Assembly: GCA_036660615.1 (NCBI GenBank) | Contig: JAVXAG010000061.1 | Location: forward strand, 1-11,055 | DNA from: JAVXAG01 sp036660615 | GTDB taxonomy: Bacteria; Bacillota; Clostridia; Peptostreptococcales; Anaerovoracaceae | Direction: 5' to 3' | DNA length: 11,055 bases | Shown: positions 1-7,293 of the stretch, one piece after another | Position numbering within the stretch: position 1 is the stretch's first letter | How the letters are laid out: the number at the start of each line of letters is the position of its first letter | Notes under the pieces: generated by a model | Told to the model about the DNA's origin: nothing | The model's input: the letters and a program-made list of their open reading frames with translations, nothing else | Database searches by the model: none | Position numbers and translations under genes: made by a program

Positions 1-210
1 CTTTTGTCATATATCGACATTATCGTCAGTTATTTGCAAACCCGCAAATGACATCTGCTCACTGGCGTGACTTTTTGAGCGATTCTGTGAGCAAATCAGG
101 AAATTATTTTTTTCCTGGAAAAATTAGCGGGTTTTTTCAGTTATAATAGTCATTTTTGGGAACTATTTCCACATTTATGTGCTGAAACCGATGTTTAACC
201 AGACGAGGTT
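1..210. other. Non-coding stretch with several small inverted repeats
   Basis: No supportable gene is seen here. Short palindromes include ATTTGC/GCAAAT (32-49), TGCTCAC/GTGAGCA (56-93), CAGGAAA/TTTCCTG (97-117) and CACAT/ATGTG (170-181). The region lies downstream of the MMPL operon terminator and may belong to the leader or promoter of a gene beyond the window edge. Confidence 0.5.
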
Positions 211-245
211 ATTATACCATAAATTTATCTAATTTATGGTATAAT
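211..245. repeat. Perfect 15-bp inverted repeat with an extended -10-like sequence
   Basis: Arms ATTATACCATAAATT (211-225) and AATTTATGGTATAAT (231-245) flank the 5-nt loop TATCT. Both strands therefore read TGGTATAAT, a match to an extended -10 promoter element. No good -35 element is seen for either direction. Confidence 0.85.
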
Positions 246-280
246 CCGCCACATGGCGTCTGCCGTGCATAAGATCAACG

Positions 281-331
281 TATAATATTCCCATATGGAA
301 CGGTCAAGCCGTTCTAGATGGGAATATTATA
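281..331. repeat. 51-bp long hairpin
   Basis: Outer arms TATAATATTCCCAT (281-294) and ATGGGAATATTATA (318-331) are perfectly complementary. A 3-nt internal loop on each side separates them from an inner perfect stem, GAACGG (298-303) and CCGTTC (309-314), around TCAAG. No long T tract follows on either side, so it is not a standard terminator. Confidence 0.85.
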
Positions 332-380
332 CCATAAATTTACTTGCCCAAACAACCGTTTTGACTATAAATCACCATAA

Positions 381-415
381 GAAAAGCCACACGATAACAG
401 AAGTACCATGTGGCT
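381..415 (-). terminator. Terminator of the TetR-MMPL operon
   Basis: On the minus strand, a 9-bp stem (AGCCACATG with CGTGTGGCT, one G-U pair) is followed by TTTTC. It lies 32 bp after the stop codon of the last gene. The T tract is short. Confidence 0.65.
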
Positions 416-446
416 CAATTGATTTTCAGTATTTGCGTTCCTGTCT

Positions 447-1613
447 TTAGAATCCAAACAATGCTAGAAGTCTACTCCAGAATGTGCCCTTTTCTTTAGT
501 TGCAGGTGCTACATCATCTTTGGTTTTATCAACAGTTGCTGAATCAGTTTTCATAACGAACTGGATTTCCGAAACTTTATCATTAGAAATAAATGATTTT
601 GCTTTGGAATTTGTTGGTCCTTGAATCTCCGACAGAGGTGCACTTGCAGAATTTACACCTTTCTTTAAAGTGACACCATTCCTTGCAAGTTCCGCAGCGC
701 CAGAAGACAATTTGTCCACAGCTGCAGTCGCCTGTGTAACACCGCCAGTATATGCAGCCAAACCATCAGCAAATTGCTTTTGTCCATCTTGCAATGCTTT
801 TAGCTGTGGTGCCAGAGCCTGTTGCTGATCCGCCGGTAACATTGAAACCAACCCATTTATTAATGCTGTTTCTCCACCTGATAACTGAGTGTATCCATCA
901 ACTAAACCTTTTCCTGCACCGGATATATCCTTGACACCTTTGTTAAATTGGGACAATCCAGAGCTAACTTGACTAACACCATCAACATATTGTCCGATAC
1001 CCTTTTGCAATTTGGTTATTTGAGAGCCAATATCCGAAATATTAATGTCAGCCATTTCTGCCATATCAAAAGGCATACAAACAAAGTTTATAGATTGAAG
1101 TTCAAAATATTTAGTGTTATATGTAATCTGATACTTTGCCGATTTGCCCGGCATTACAATCGAACTCAAAGTCTTTACCGTTCCAACCGTAACACCAGTT
1201 AACCCATTTGCAACAATGTCCGTTGCCTTGCCAGTAATTCCAAAATCAATTGGGAATTGCATCTGCAACGCTAGGTTTTCCCTATAATAAGCCTTGGCAT
1301 CTTTGTTTGGAGTTATCTTCACCGTAATCTTTACATCTCCAGATTCGCCTACAACTTCAGCAGGATCAACCGTATCACCATCTAAGGAGTAAGAGATTCT
1401 TATATCAAAAGGCAGTTCCCCTTTGACACCCTTTGTTTCATTTCCATCATTCTTAACAATAATTTCTCGCGTCGCACCTGCTGTATCAAGCAAAACATAT
1501 ACCGTCTCCGCTGGAACTTTTCCGCTGGCAGCATAAACTGTTACACTTAGAGAAAATACCATCGCTAAACTAAGTAAAATTGCTAATATCCTATTTATTC
1601 TTCTATTTTTCAT
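447..1613 (-). CDS. Secreted XXXLXXG-repeat accessory protein of an MMPL transporter
   Basis: A 388-residue exported protein of unknown biochemical role, probably a partner of the transporter encoded just upstream. Residues 1-29 form a signal peptide (basic MKNRR, hydrophobic core, VYA-A cleavage-like site). Residues 30-190 look beta-rich. Residues about 195-320 carry repeated glycine/leucine heptads of the X-X-X-Leu-X-X-Gly type (for example VSSGLSQFNKG, LVDGYTQLSGG, LAAYTGG, KLSSGA), as in YhgE/Pip-like and MMPL-associated proteins; these are likely helical or coiled. The C-terminus ends in a short aromatic and hydrophobic tail (WSRLLALFGF), too short for a normal membrane span. The ATG overlaps the last 11 bp of the transporter gene and follows AAAGGAG at 9-nt spacing, so translation is probably coupled. 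A terminator follows at 381-415. Export and repeats are seen; the transporter partnership is inferred from gene order. Confidence 0.75.
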   Translation of the reverse strand: MKNRRINRILAILLSLAMVFSLSVTVYAASGKVPAETVYVLLDTAGATREIIVKNDGNETKGVKGELPFDIRISYSLDGDTVDPAEVVGESGDVKITVKITPNKDAKAYYRENLALQMQFPIDFGITGKATDIVANGLTGVTVGTVKTLSSIVMPGKSAKYQITYNTKYFELQSINFVCMPFDMAEMADINISDIGSQITKLQKGIGQYVDGVSQVSSGLSQFNKGVKDISGAGKGLVDGYTQLSGGETALINGLVSMLPADQQQALAPQLKALQDGQKQFADGLAAYTGGVTQATAAVDKLSSGAAELARNGVTLKKGVNSASAPLSEIQGPTNSKAKSFISNDKVSEIQFVMKTDSATVDKTKDDVAPATKEKGTFWSRLLALFGF

Positions 1614-3666
1614 TTGCTTTTACTCCTTTCACTGTGGTTTTTTGAATTAGTTTATCAAATACAATAATCAATGCTGGCAGAACAATCAATACCATTCCAC
1701 CCGATAATGCGGCTCCTCTACCAAGAAGAATGCCTATATCCGCAACTGCTGCCATCTTTGACACAAACCCTAGAGTGAACCCTGCTACTGCCAAAATCAA
1801 AGCAGATACTACCACAGAACCACCCGACTGTTCAATTGCCATAACAACCGCCTTCGTTTTATCGTTACCCCTTCGGTTTTCTAGATACCTAGAGGTTATT
1901 AATATTCCATAATCTATTGTCGCTCCAAGCTGTATAGAACTTACAATCAAATATCCAATAAATATCAACGATGTTCCCCCAAAATATGGGAAACTCATGT
2001 TAATCCATACAGATGCTTCTATGACAAGTACAAGCAGCACTGGTATTGATAAACTCTTGAATGTAAGGAAAACTATAAAAGCAACTGCAAGAATTGAAGC
2101 AATTGCCACCTTCATAGAGTCGTTCTCAACTGTGTTTTTTATATCCTGCGTACTCATAATACTTCCGGCCGCCATCCAAGTATCCTGATATTCTGAGTCA
2201 AGCAAGTTTGTAATGTCTTCTGCCGCTTGGAAACTTTCGTCATTTTCACCGTCAATTGTCAGCGACACAATATACCTAGCATAATCGTCTGAATGGAATT
2301 GCTCCGTAACTTCACTTGGCATCATTTCAACAGGCATTCCACTTGGTAAAATAGTTGCAAGAGACGTTACATTTTTTACATATTTCTGCGAAAGCAATTG
2401 GTCTGCAAGATGTTTCTCGTTTCCAATACTGTCTTTTGGCGTTACTAGAATTATAGGGTTTGAAACTCCAAAAGTCTCAACCATTGCCACTTTATCACTG
2501 TGAGTAATTCCCTCAGCTCCGCTTCCACTAGTATCTCCATATAGGAAATTGTTTTCCGCCTGCCCCAAAAATGCTGGAACAGTTATTAAAATTGCAACAA
2601 TTATTATTGGATACCTAAACTTTGCAATAGCCGTCCCAAGCTTTGTGAATTTTGGTATTAACCTGCGATGCCTTGTCTTATCTATAACTTTGGAGAATAT
2701 CATCAAAAGTATAGGCATCAAAGTCATAACAGTTATAAAACTCAAAATTATTCCTTTGGCAAGAACTATTCCCAAATCAGTACCTATGGTGTAACCCATA
2801 AAAATCAGTGCAATAAACCCTGCAAAAGTGGTAAACGCACTTGCAAATATAGATGGGAATGCGCCTTTTACTGCGGCTTCTATGCCTTCCTGCACATTTA
2901 ATCCTCTATCTCGCTCCTCAATATATCTATGTGACAAGAACAGCGAATAGTCCATAGATATTGCCATTTGCAACACCGCACAAACCGAGAATGTCATATA
3001 TGAAACATTGTTGAAAAGTGCATTAGTTCCCATATTAATTAGAATAGAAACCCCTATTACAATTAAATACAGCAACGGCTCAATCCACGAGTTTGATGCA
3101 AACATCAATATAATTACGCATATAGGGAATACAATCATAATAATCAGCAAAATTTCATTCATCATAGAATTTTGTTGATTTCTTGCTTCCTCCGCCATTC
3201 CTCTGACATTGCAATCTACCACTTCTCTTATTTGGTCAATTGCCGCACCAGTATTTGTATCATAGTTACCATTAGTAAATTCTACAGTAAATAGTGCTGA
3301 ATTGTCTTTATAATACGGCTCAGTAACTGCTTTATCGTTATAATCAATTGGTGTATTTATGTCGATAATATCATCAAGCCACATGACATTCTTTACACCC
3401 TCTACTTTTTCTATCTTTGCTTTCGCATCCAATGCCTGATTAACGGTAACATCTTTTACCATTACCTCCGCCATTCCTGGATAAGTAAAGTCTTTTTCTA
3501 ACACTGATATTGCTTCTTTTGACATTGACTCATCTGGTAAATATTTAGTAAAGTCATAGTTTATCGAAGCAAATGGCATGAGCAAGCCACTTATAATCAT
3601 CGCCAACACAAAGAAAATAACCACTTTCCACTTGTGCTTCAAAATAGCTCTTGCAAATTTCTCCAT
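1603..3666 (-). CDS. MMPL/RND-family transporter
   Basis: A 687-residue inner-membrane transporter of the RND superfamily, MMPL type, expected to export lipids, drugs or other hydrophobic compounds using the proton gradient. It shows the internal duplication of the family: TM1 at about 14-34, an extracellular domain at about 35-168, a cluster of membrane helices at 171-325, a second TM and loop domain at 352-515, and a second cluster at 518-671. Each half has the conserved Asp-Tyr of the proton relay helix: MDYSLFLSHRY at D239-Y240 and IDYGILITSRY at D585-Y586. The length fits bacterial MMPL proteins of Firmicutes. The ATG follows a strong GGAGGAGGAA site, 29 bp after the TetR gene. The 3' end overlaps the secreted-protein gene by 11 bp. 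Regulation by the adjacent TetR is very likely. The substrate cannot be read from the sequence. Confidence 0.9.
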   Translation of the reverse strand: MEKFARAILKHKWKVVIFFVLAMIISGLLMPFASINYDFTKYLPDESMSKEAISVLEKDFTYPGMAEVMVKDVTVNQALDAKAKIEKVEGVKNVMWLDDIIDINTPIDYNDKAVTEPYYKDNSALFTVEFTNGNYDTNTGAAIDQIREVVDCNVRGMAEEARNQQNSMMNEILLIIMIVFPICVIILMFASNSWIEPLLYLIVIGVSILINMGTNALFNNVSYMTFSVCAVLQMAISMDYSLFLSHRYIEERDRGLNVQEGIEAAVKGAFPSIFASAFTTFAGFIALIFMGYTIGTDLGIVLAKGIILSFITVMTLMPILLMIFSKVIDKTRHRRLIPKFTKLGTAIAKFRYPIIIVAILITVPAFLGQAENNFLYGDTSGSGAEGITHSDKVAMVETFGVSNPIILVTPKDSIGNEKHLADQLLSQKYVKNVTSLATILPSGMPVEMMPSEVTEQFHSDDYARYIVSLTIDGENDESFQAAEDITNLLDSEYQDTWMAAGSIMSTQDIKNTVENDSMKVAIASILAVAFIVFLTFKSLSIPVLLVLVIEASVWINMSFPYFGGTSLIFIGYLIVSSIQLGATIDYGILITSRYLENRRGNDKTKAVVMAIEQSGGSVVVSALILAVAGFTLGFVSKMAAVADIGILLGRGAALSGGMVLIVLPALIIVFDKLIQKTTVKGVKANEK

Positions 3667-3695
3667 ACTTTGTTCCTCCTCCTAGTCTCAATGAT

Positions 3696-4277
3696 TTAAT
3701 TAAGCCTTTCAGCTATATCCTCAAAAACCAATAATAAAAAATTACATATTAATTTATTCATCAGCCTTTGATCATTTTCACTTTTTATCACTATATTTAT
3801 AATTCCATCTAATAGTACACTTGACAGCGTATCAATCAATATTTCATTTTCTTTACCCATATGTAGTTGTGGAATCAAATCAGCGACAAGTCTTTCTTTA
3901 ATCTGTATTTTTATTACACCTTTTATATTTTCATACTTTGAACCCTTTGCTCCGTCCATCAGTATTAAAAAAACCTGATGATTGGTTAGAATTGTGTTCA
4001 TTATCTGATTTGTAGCTTCCATTGCCGATTGTTTCGTAATTCTATTATTCGTCGAAAGTTTCATTAATATCAGCCCTTTTATCTGCTCTACCGTAGGTAA
4101 AACAATTGTATCAAAAAGTTCCTCCTTATTACTAAAATACGAATATATATTTCCAACGGTAATTCCTGCATCCGAAGCAATTCTTCTCATAGATGCTTTT
4201 TCATACCCTAAAGTTAAAAATGACTCAATAGCTGAATTAGTAATCCTGTTTTTTATTTCCGCTTTTTGGATTTGCAT
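3696..4277 (-). CDS. TetR/AcrR-family repressor of the MMPL operon
   Basis: A 193-residue one-component repressor. The N-terminal TetR DNA-binding domain covers about residues 8-58: AIESFLTLGYEKASMRRIASDAGI followed by TVGNIYSYFSNKEELF, the usual helix-turn-helix and the Tyr-Phe that follows it. The rest is a divergent helical ligand-binding and dimerisation domain, whose ligand cannot be predicted. The ATG is preceded by AAAGGAG at 8-nt spacing. The gene leads an apparent operon with the MMPL transporter (29-bp gap) and the XXXLXXG protein. An imperfect palindrome lies within its promoter spacer (4329-4350), which suggests repression of its own operon, with release when an exported compound binds. 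The family call is firm; the target assignment is inference from position. Confidence 0.9.
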   Translation of the reverse strand: MQIQKAEIKNRITNSAIESFLTLGYEKASMRRIASDAGITVGNIYSYFSNKEELFDTIVLPTVEQIKGLILMKLSTNNRITKQSAMEATNQIMNTILTNHQVFLILMDGAKGSKYENIKGVIKIQIKERLVADLIPQLHMGKENEILIDTLSSVLLDGIINIVIKSENDQRLMNKLICNFLLLVFEDIAERLN

Positions 4278-4328
4278 TCCTTCATCTCCTTTCGCCGTAC
4301 TTATAATACTAATCGCATGTTCATTTTT

Positions 4329-4357
4329 ATTCTACACTCTCTGTAGGAATAAATCAA
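4329..4357 (-). promoter_or_regulatory. Promoter and operator-like palindrome of the TetR-MMPL operon
   Basis: On the minus strand, -35 TTGATT (4352-4357) and -10 TAGAAT (4329-4334) have a 17-bp spacer. Between and over them lies an imperfect inverted repeat (plus-strand ATTCTACA-ctctc-TGTAGGAAT, 4329-4350, one extra base in one arm). A TetR dimer bound here would block RNA polymerase, so autorepression is likely. Confidence 0.65.
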
Positions 4358-4392
4358 TACTAAACAGTCGTTTTTTATTATTTTTTTGCAAT

Positions 4393-4433
4393 AAAAAACC
4401 GCAGAATACCAAAATATACTCTACGGCTTTTTT
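4393..4433 (-). terminator. Terminator of the AlaDH-like gene
   Basis: On the minus strand, CCGTAGAGTAT pairs with GTATTCTGCGG (three G-U pairs) and is followed by TTTTTT. It starts about 10 bp after the stop codon. The A tract on the other side could make it bidirectional. Confidence 0.8.
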
Positions 4434-4442
4434 AAGGATTTA

Positions 4443-5612
4443 TTAAATAAATTGTGGATAGAAATTATCTGAAACTGTTTGTGTAGCATTTGGTGCTGGA
4501 TCTAATTTAGCATCTTCTATTTTTAGAATAGTTTCCGGTCTAACCCATGGTCTGTTTTGAATTCCACTGGTTTCTTCATGAGTCAAATACCCATTATAAG
4601 TAGTCAAACTTCTTCTCAAGAATCCATTCTTTGCACAAGCGCTTTCAAGTCCATTGTTCATAATATCTCTAAAATGAGGAAGCACCGATGCAGCGTAAGC
4701 TACCGATGTTGAACCTGCAATTGCACCTGGGATATTACTTACACAATAGTGTACAACCCCCTCTTCAGTGTATATAGGATCCTCGTGAGTTGTTTCATGG
4801 AAAGTTTCAATACAACCATAATCGTTACTTACGTCTACAATTACTGAACCCCTTCTCATGGACCTTACCATTTCCGAACTTATCATAAATTCAGTCGAAC
4901 TTTTTGGCCATCTAACACAGTTTATAATCAAGTCTGTAGTTGGGAGTTCCTGTGTCAAACTGTACTTATTTGAAATTATTGTATTTACTTTTCCATCATA
5001 TTGGCTGCTTATTTCTCTCAAAGCCCCAATGTTTATATCTGCAACAGTAACCCATGCGCCAAGGGATTGAAGCACCTCAACTGCACCTTTTCCCACTGTA
5101 CCACAGCCACAAACCAACGCTTTGATTCCTGGTGCACCACCAAGACCACTTACAAATTTACCACTTCCATTATTGGTACTCATCATTGACCAAAGTCCCA
5201 TAAAAGCGCCTGCTTTGCCTGCCGCTTCGCAGTTTGGAGAGCCATATCTATGTGAATCTTCTGCTGTAATTGCTGTAACCTTTTTATCAAGCAACACATC
5301 AACTTCCTCTTTGTGGGCTGCTGGGTGAATACAGCAAAATACCATTTGATTTTCTCTAAGCAAATCGTATTCGCTAGGTTCTATTTCTTTTACTTTTGCA
5401 ACAAAATCGCATATTGCCCAAAGTTCTTCATTGGTTTCCTTTATTATTGCTCCAGCTGCTGCATATTCCGCATCATCAAATCCTGCTGCGTGTCCAGCCA
5501 TACTAGTAACATAAACCTCATGGCCATCACCGACCAAAACACTGACCTCAACTGGCGTTGCAATAACTCTGTACTCGCCGTTTTTTATATCCTTTAAAAC
5601 ACCAAATTTCAT
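4443..5612 (-). CDS. Divergent alanine dehydrogenase/PNT-family NAD-dependent oxidoreductase
   Basis: A 389-residue cytosolic enzyme of the AlaDH/PNT family. The N-terminal catalytic domain begins MKFGVLKDIKNGEYRV, and the residues that serve catalysis or substrate binding in alanine dehydrogenase are all present: R15, K75 (KVKE), H96 (IHPAAH) and D264 (SNDYGC). The Rossmann motif GCGTVG is at 169-174, and D192 at the end of the second strand favours NAD over NADP. Differences from classical AlaDH are marked: EDSHRYGSPNCEAAGKAG replaces the usual ETV...PMSEVAGR region, NCVRWPKSSTEF (231-242) replaces the IPGAKAPKL loop, and about 40 extra residues end the protein. The RWPKSST loop recalls N5-(carboxyethyl)ornithine synthase more than AlaDH. 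The start follows AAAGGGAG. Transcription is from the sigma-54 promoter at 5671-5686 and ends at 4393-4433. The substrate is probably an amino or imino acid, not proven to be alanine. Confidence 0.75.
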   Translation of the reverse strand: MKFGVLKDIKNGEYRVIATPVEVSVLVGDGHEVYVTSMAGHAAGFDDAEYAAAGAIIKETNEELWAICDFVAKVKEIEPSEYDLLRENQMVFCCIHPAAHKEEVDVLLDKKVTAITAEDSHRYGSPNCEAAGKAGAFMGLWSMMSTNNGSGKFVSGLGGAPGIKALVCGCGTVGKGAVEVLQSLGAWVTVADINIGALREISSQYDGKVNTIISNKYSLTQELPTTDLIINCVRWPKSSTEFMISSEMVRSMRRGSVIVDVSNDYGCIETFHETTHEDPIYTEEGVVHYCVSNIPGAIAGSTSVAYAASVLPHFRDIMNNGLESACAKNGFLRRSLTTYNGYLTHEETSGIQNRPWVRPETILKIEDAKLDPAPNATQTVSDNFYPQFI

Positions 5613-5670
5613 ATTTTCTCCCTTTCTACATATGTATACAAAATAATCTTCTTTGTTTTACTATATGTAA

Positions 5671-5686
5671 AGCAAATGTTGTGCCA
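5671..5686 (-). promoter_or_regulatory. Sigma-54 promoter of the AlaDH-like gene
   Basis: On the minus strand the sequence reads TGGCAC-AACAT-TTGCT, an exact match to the -24/-12 consensus TGGCAC-N5-TTGCW. The expected start is near 5660, giving a leader of about 48 nt before the ATG at 5612. The activator gene immediately upstream is the obvious partner. Confidence 0.9.
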
Positions 5687-5722
5687 ATATTTAGGCTTTT
5701 TTTAAAGTGGCTGTTTTCAAGG

Positions 5723-5778
5723 GTTTACACGACTATTATGAGACTTTATATCCTTTAATATACAAAAAGCGCCTGTTT
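5723..5778 (-). promoter_or_regulatory. Candidate activator (enhancer) sites upstream of the AlaDH-like promoter
   Basis: Two blocks, GTTTACAC at 5723-5730 and CGCCTGTTT at 5770-5778 (plus-strand reading), lie at about -63 to -70 and -110 to -118 from the predicted start. Both recur upstream of the other sigma-54 promoter with the same 47-bp separation. The second block sits inside the terminator stem of the activator gene. Activator binding is inference. Confidence 0.5.
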
Positions 5779-5811
5779 ATGGGCATCTCTGTCTTATAAA
5801 TAGGCACTTTT
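5764..5811 (-). terminator. Terminator of the sigma-54 activator gene
   Basis: A 16-bp stem with one mismatch and one G-U pair (AAAAGTGCCTATTTAT with ATAAACAGGCGCTTTT) is followed by a further T and an AT-rich tail. It lies about 30 bp after the stop codon. One arm contains the CGCCTGTTT block shared with the other sigma-54 promoter region. Confidence 0.75.
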
Positions 5812-5839
5812 CTTTATCTATTATTCTATATTAGTTCAA

Positions 5840-7234
5840 TTACAATAATTTATATTCATTGACCTTCCTGCTTAATGTCTGTCTAGGCAAATCCAAAACC
5901 TTAGCAGCCTTAGTAATATTGTTTTCAGTTCTCCTTAATGCCTCTGCAATTACAGATTTCTCATAGTTACTGACCATAGCTGCCAAAGAGTCCCCTGTAA
6001 TCTCCACACTACTGCCAGCAGGCTTCGCAGCCATTTCAATGCGCTTCTCAATATGCTTATATTCCAGTACGTCGGTTCCCTTATCAACCATTCCAACTCC
6101 ATAGGCTATCATACTTTCAAGTTCTCTTACATTGCCTGGCCACTCACATTTTTTTAGTTCTTCATATAACTTATTAGAAACCTTTTTAATACTTTTACTG
6201 AACAAGTGGTTATACTTTCCAATAAAGAAATTTGCAAGCAATGGTATGTCTTTTTCTCGCTCTCTAAGTGGTGGTATTTCCAAATTCAGAACTGCCAACC
6301 TATAGTATAAGTCTTTTCTAATAAGGTTATCTTCAACTAATTTTAGTGGTGGTTCGTTGGTAGAAGATAGAAATCTAACATCAACACGTTTTAATTCTTT
6401 ATCCCCTACTCGTCTAAAAGTTCCTTCTTGAACTACACGCAAAATCTTTGGTTGTAACTCAATTGGCATAGAATTGATTTCATCTAAGAAAAGTGTCCCA
6501 CCGTTGGCAAGCTCAAGCAATCCCGCATTATCCACAGCCCCTGTAAATGCACCTTTGGAAGTCCCAAACAATATACTTTCCATCAGGTTAGCTGGAATAG
6601 AAGCGCAGTTTTGTACTATAAACGGTTTTTTCGCCCTGTCACTGGCATTATGTACAGCGCAGGCTACCAATTCTTTTCCTGTACCAGTTTCTCCATATAT
6701 CATTATGGGAAGATTACAGTTAGCGGCACTGATGATATTATCCTTAAGTTCTAACATTTTGCTGTCACAAGTCAAAATATCTTCAAGTGTATACTTTGCC
6801 TCATCGCTACACCTGTTTAATTCGTTCATTTTATTGTATCCAAAAAGCACAGCCTCCATAATCTCTACAGACTCGTTTTCTTTTTGCTCACTTTCTGATA
6901 CCGACAAATCAATTGCACCCACAATTGCCCTTCCTGCCTTTATTGGTATGGAAAGAGAAGTGATCTCTATTGGCTCTCTATTCTTTGATTTTATTACTTG
7001 GCGTTCTCTATAAATAGGAATACCTCGTCGCATGGCTAGATATGCCGTACTGCTATTCTCGTCTAAATTCTCGTATATATCCAAAAACTTTTTTCCAACA
7101 ACTTCATAATTTTCATCTTGGGTATCAAACTTATTGTTAAACTTTGCTGTAAACAAAATTTCTCCAGTGATATTTATAATAGTAATGCCCTCAATATATC
7201 CTTTGCCATTAAATAATTTTGAAATAGAATCCAT
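5840..7234 (-). CDS. PAS-AAA+-Fis sigma-54-dependent transcriptional activator
   Basis: A 464-residue bacterial enhancer-binding protein. An N-terminal PAS-like sensory domain covers about residues 10-115. The AAA+ ATPase domain follows, with Walker A GETGTGKE (181-188), the sigma-54-contacting GAFTGA loop (228-233), Walker B TLFLDE (247-252), the arginine-finger region RKDLYYRL, and WPGNVREL (365-372). A C-terminal Fis-type helix-turn-helix (about 426-464, TKAAKVLDLPRQTLSRKV) binds DNA. The architecture resembles RocR-like activators of amino-acid catabolism; no receiver domain is present, so control is probably by a small ligand or redox through PAS. I chose the ATG at 7232-7234 because AGGAG precedes it by 8 nt. 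An in-frame TTG at 7306 would lie upstream of the predicted promoter. Both flanking genes have sigma-54 promoters, so they are the likely targets. Confidence 0.92.
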   Translation of the reverse strand: MDSISKLFNGKGYIEGITIINITGEILFTAKFNNKFDTQDENYEVVGKKFLDIYENLDENSSTAYLAMRRGIPIYRERQVIKSKNREPIEITSLSIPIKAGRAIVGAIDLSVSESEQKENESVEIMEAVLFGYNKMNELNRCSDEAKYTLEDILTCDSKMLELKDNIISAANCNLPIMIYGETGTGKELVACAVHNASDRAKKPFIVQNCASIPANLMESILFGTSKGAFTGAVDNAGLLELANGGTLFLDEINSMPIELQPKILRVVQEGTFRRVGDKELKRVDVRFLSSTNEPPLKLVEDNLIRKDLYYRLAVLNLEIPPLREREKDIPLLANFFIGKYNHLFSKSIKKVSNKLYEELKKCEWPGNVRELESMIAYGVGMVDKGTDVLEYKHIEKRIEMAAKPAGSSVEITGDSLAAMVSNYEKSVIAEALRRTENNITKAAKVLDLPRQTLSRKVNEYKLL

Positions 7235-7242
7235 AAGCATAT

Positions 7243-7247
7243 CTCCT
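7243..7247 (-). promoter_or_regulatory. Ribosome binding site that fixes the activator start
   Basis: AGGAG (within AAAAGGAGAT) lies 8 nt before the ATG at 7232-7234. A second ATG at 7238-7240 is only 2 nt away and too close. The upstream TTG (7306) and ATG (7270) have no such site. Confidence 0.75.
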
Positions 7248-7265
7248 TTTAATTTTCTTACATCT

Positions 7266-7293
7266 ATCATATCAGTACGCGAAAAAAATTCAA
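7266..7293 (-). promoter_or_regulatory. Sigma-70-like promoter of the sigma-54 activator gene
   Basis: On the minus strand, -35 TTGAAT (7288-7293) and -10 TATGAT (7266-7271) are separated by 16 bp. The start near 7259 gives a leader of about 25 nt before the ATG at 7234. This placement supports that ATG over the TTG at 7306. Confidence 0.6.

Larger units (their letters stand above)
210..342. repeat. 18-bp direct repeat, two copies
   Basis: TAAATTTATGGTATAATA on the minus strand occurs at 210-227 and again at 325-342, 115 bp apart. Together with the inverted copy at 231-245, the outer arms 231-245 and 326-340 form a 15-bp inverted repeat that bounds about 110 bp, a MITE-like arrangement. No clear target-site duplication is seen. 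Confidence 0.8.

Noticed and set aside
97..117. CAGGAAA/TTTCCTG hairpin considered as a terminator
   Set aside because: The stem is only 7 bp and AT-rich, and the T run lies in the loop rather than after the stem on either strand.
210..342. Direct repeats considered as a CRISPR array
   Set aside because: Only two direct 18-bp copies are present, 115 bp apart, with an inverted copy between them. There is no regular spacer pattern and there are no cas genes.
5627..5636. Palindrome TACATATGTA in the leader of the AlaDH-like gene
   Set aside because: It is short and made mostly of A/T bases, so it is likely by chance in this composition. No relation to the other sites was seen.
6474..7013. A 179-codon open frame on the plus strand opposite the activator gene
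   Set aside because: It lies wholly antisense to a protein with clear PAS-AAA+ motifs, and its translation shows no recognisable domain. The same applies to the shorter plus-strand frames across the window.
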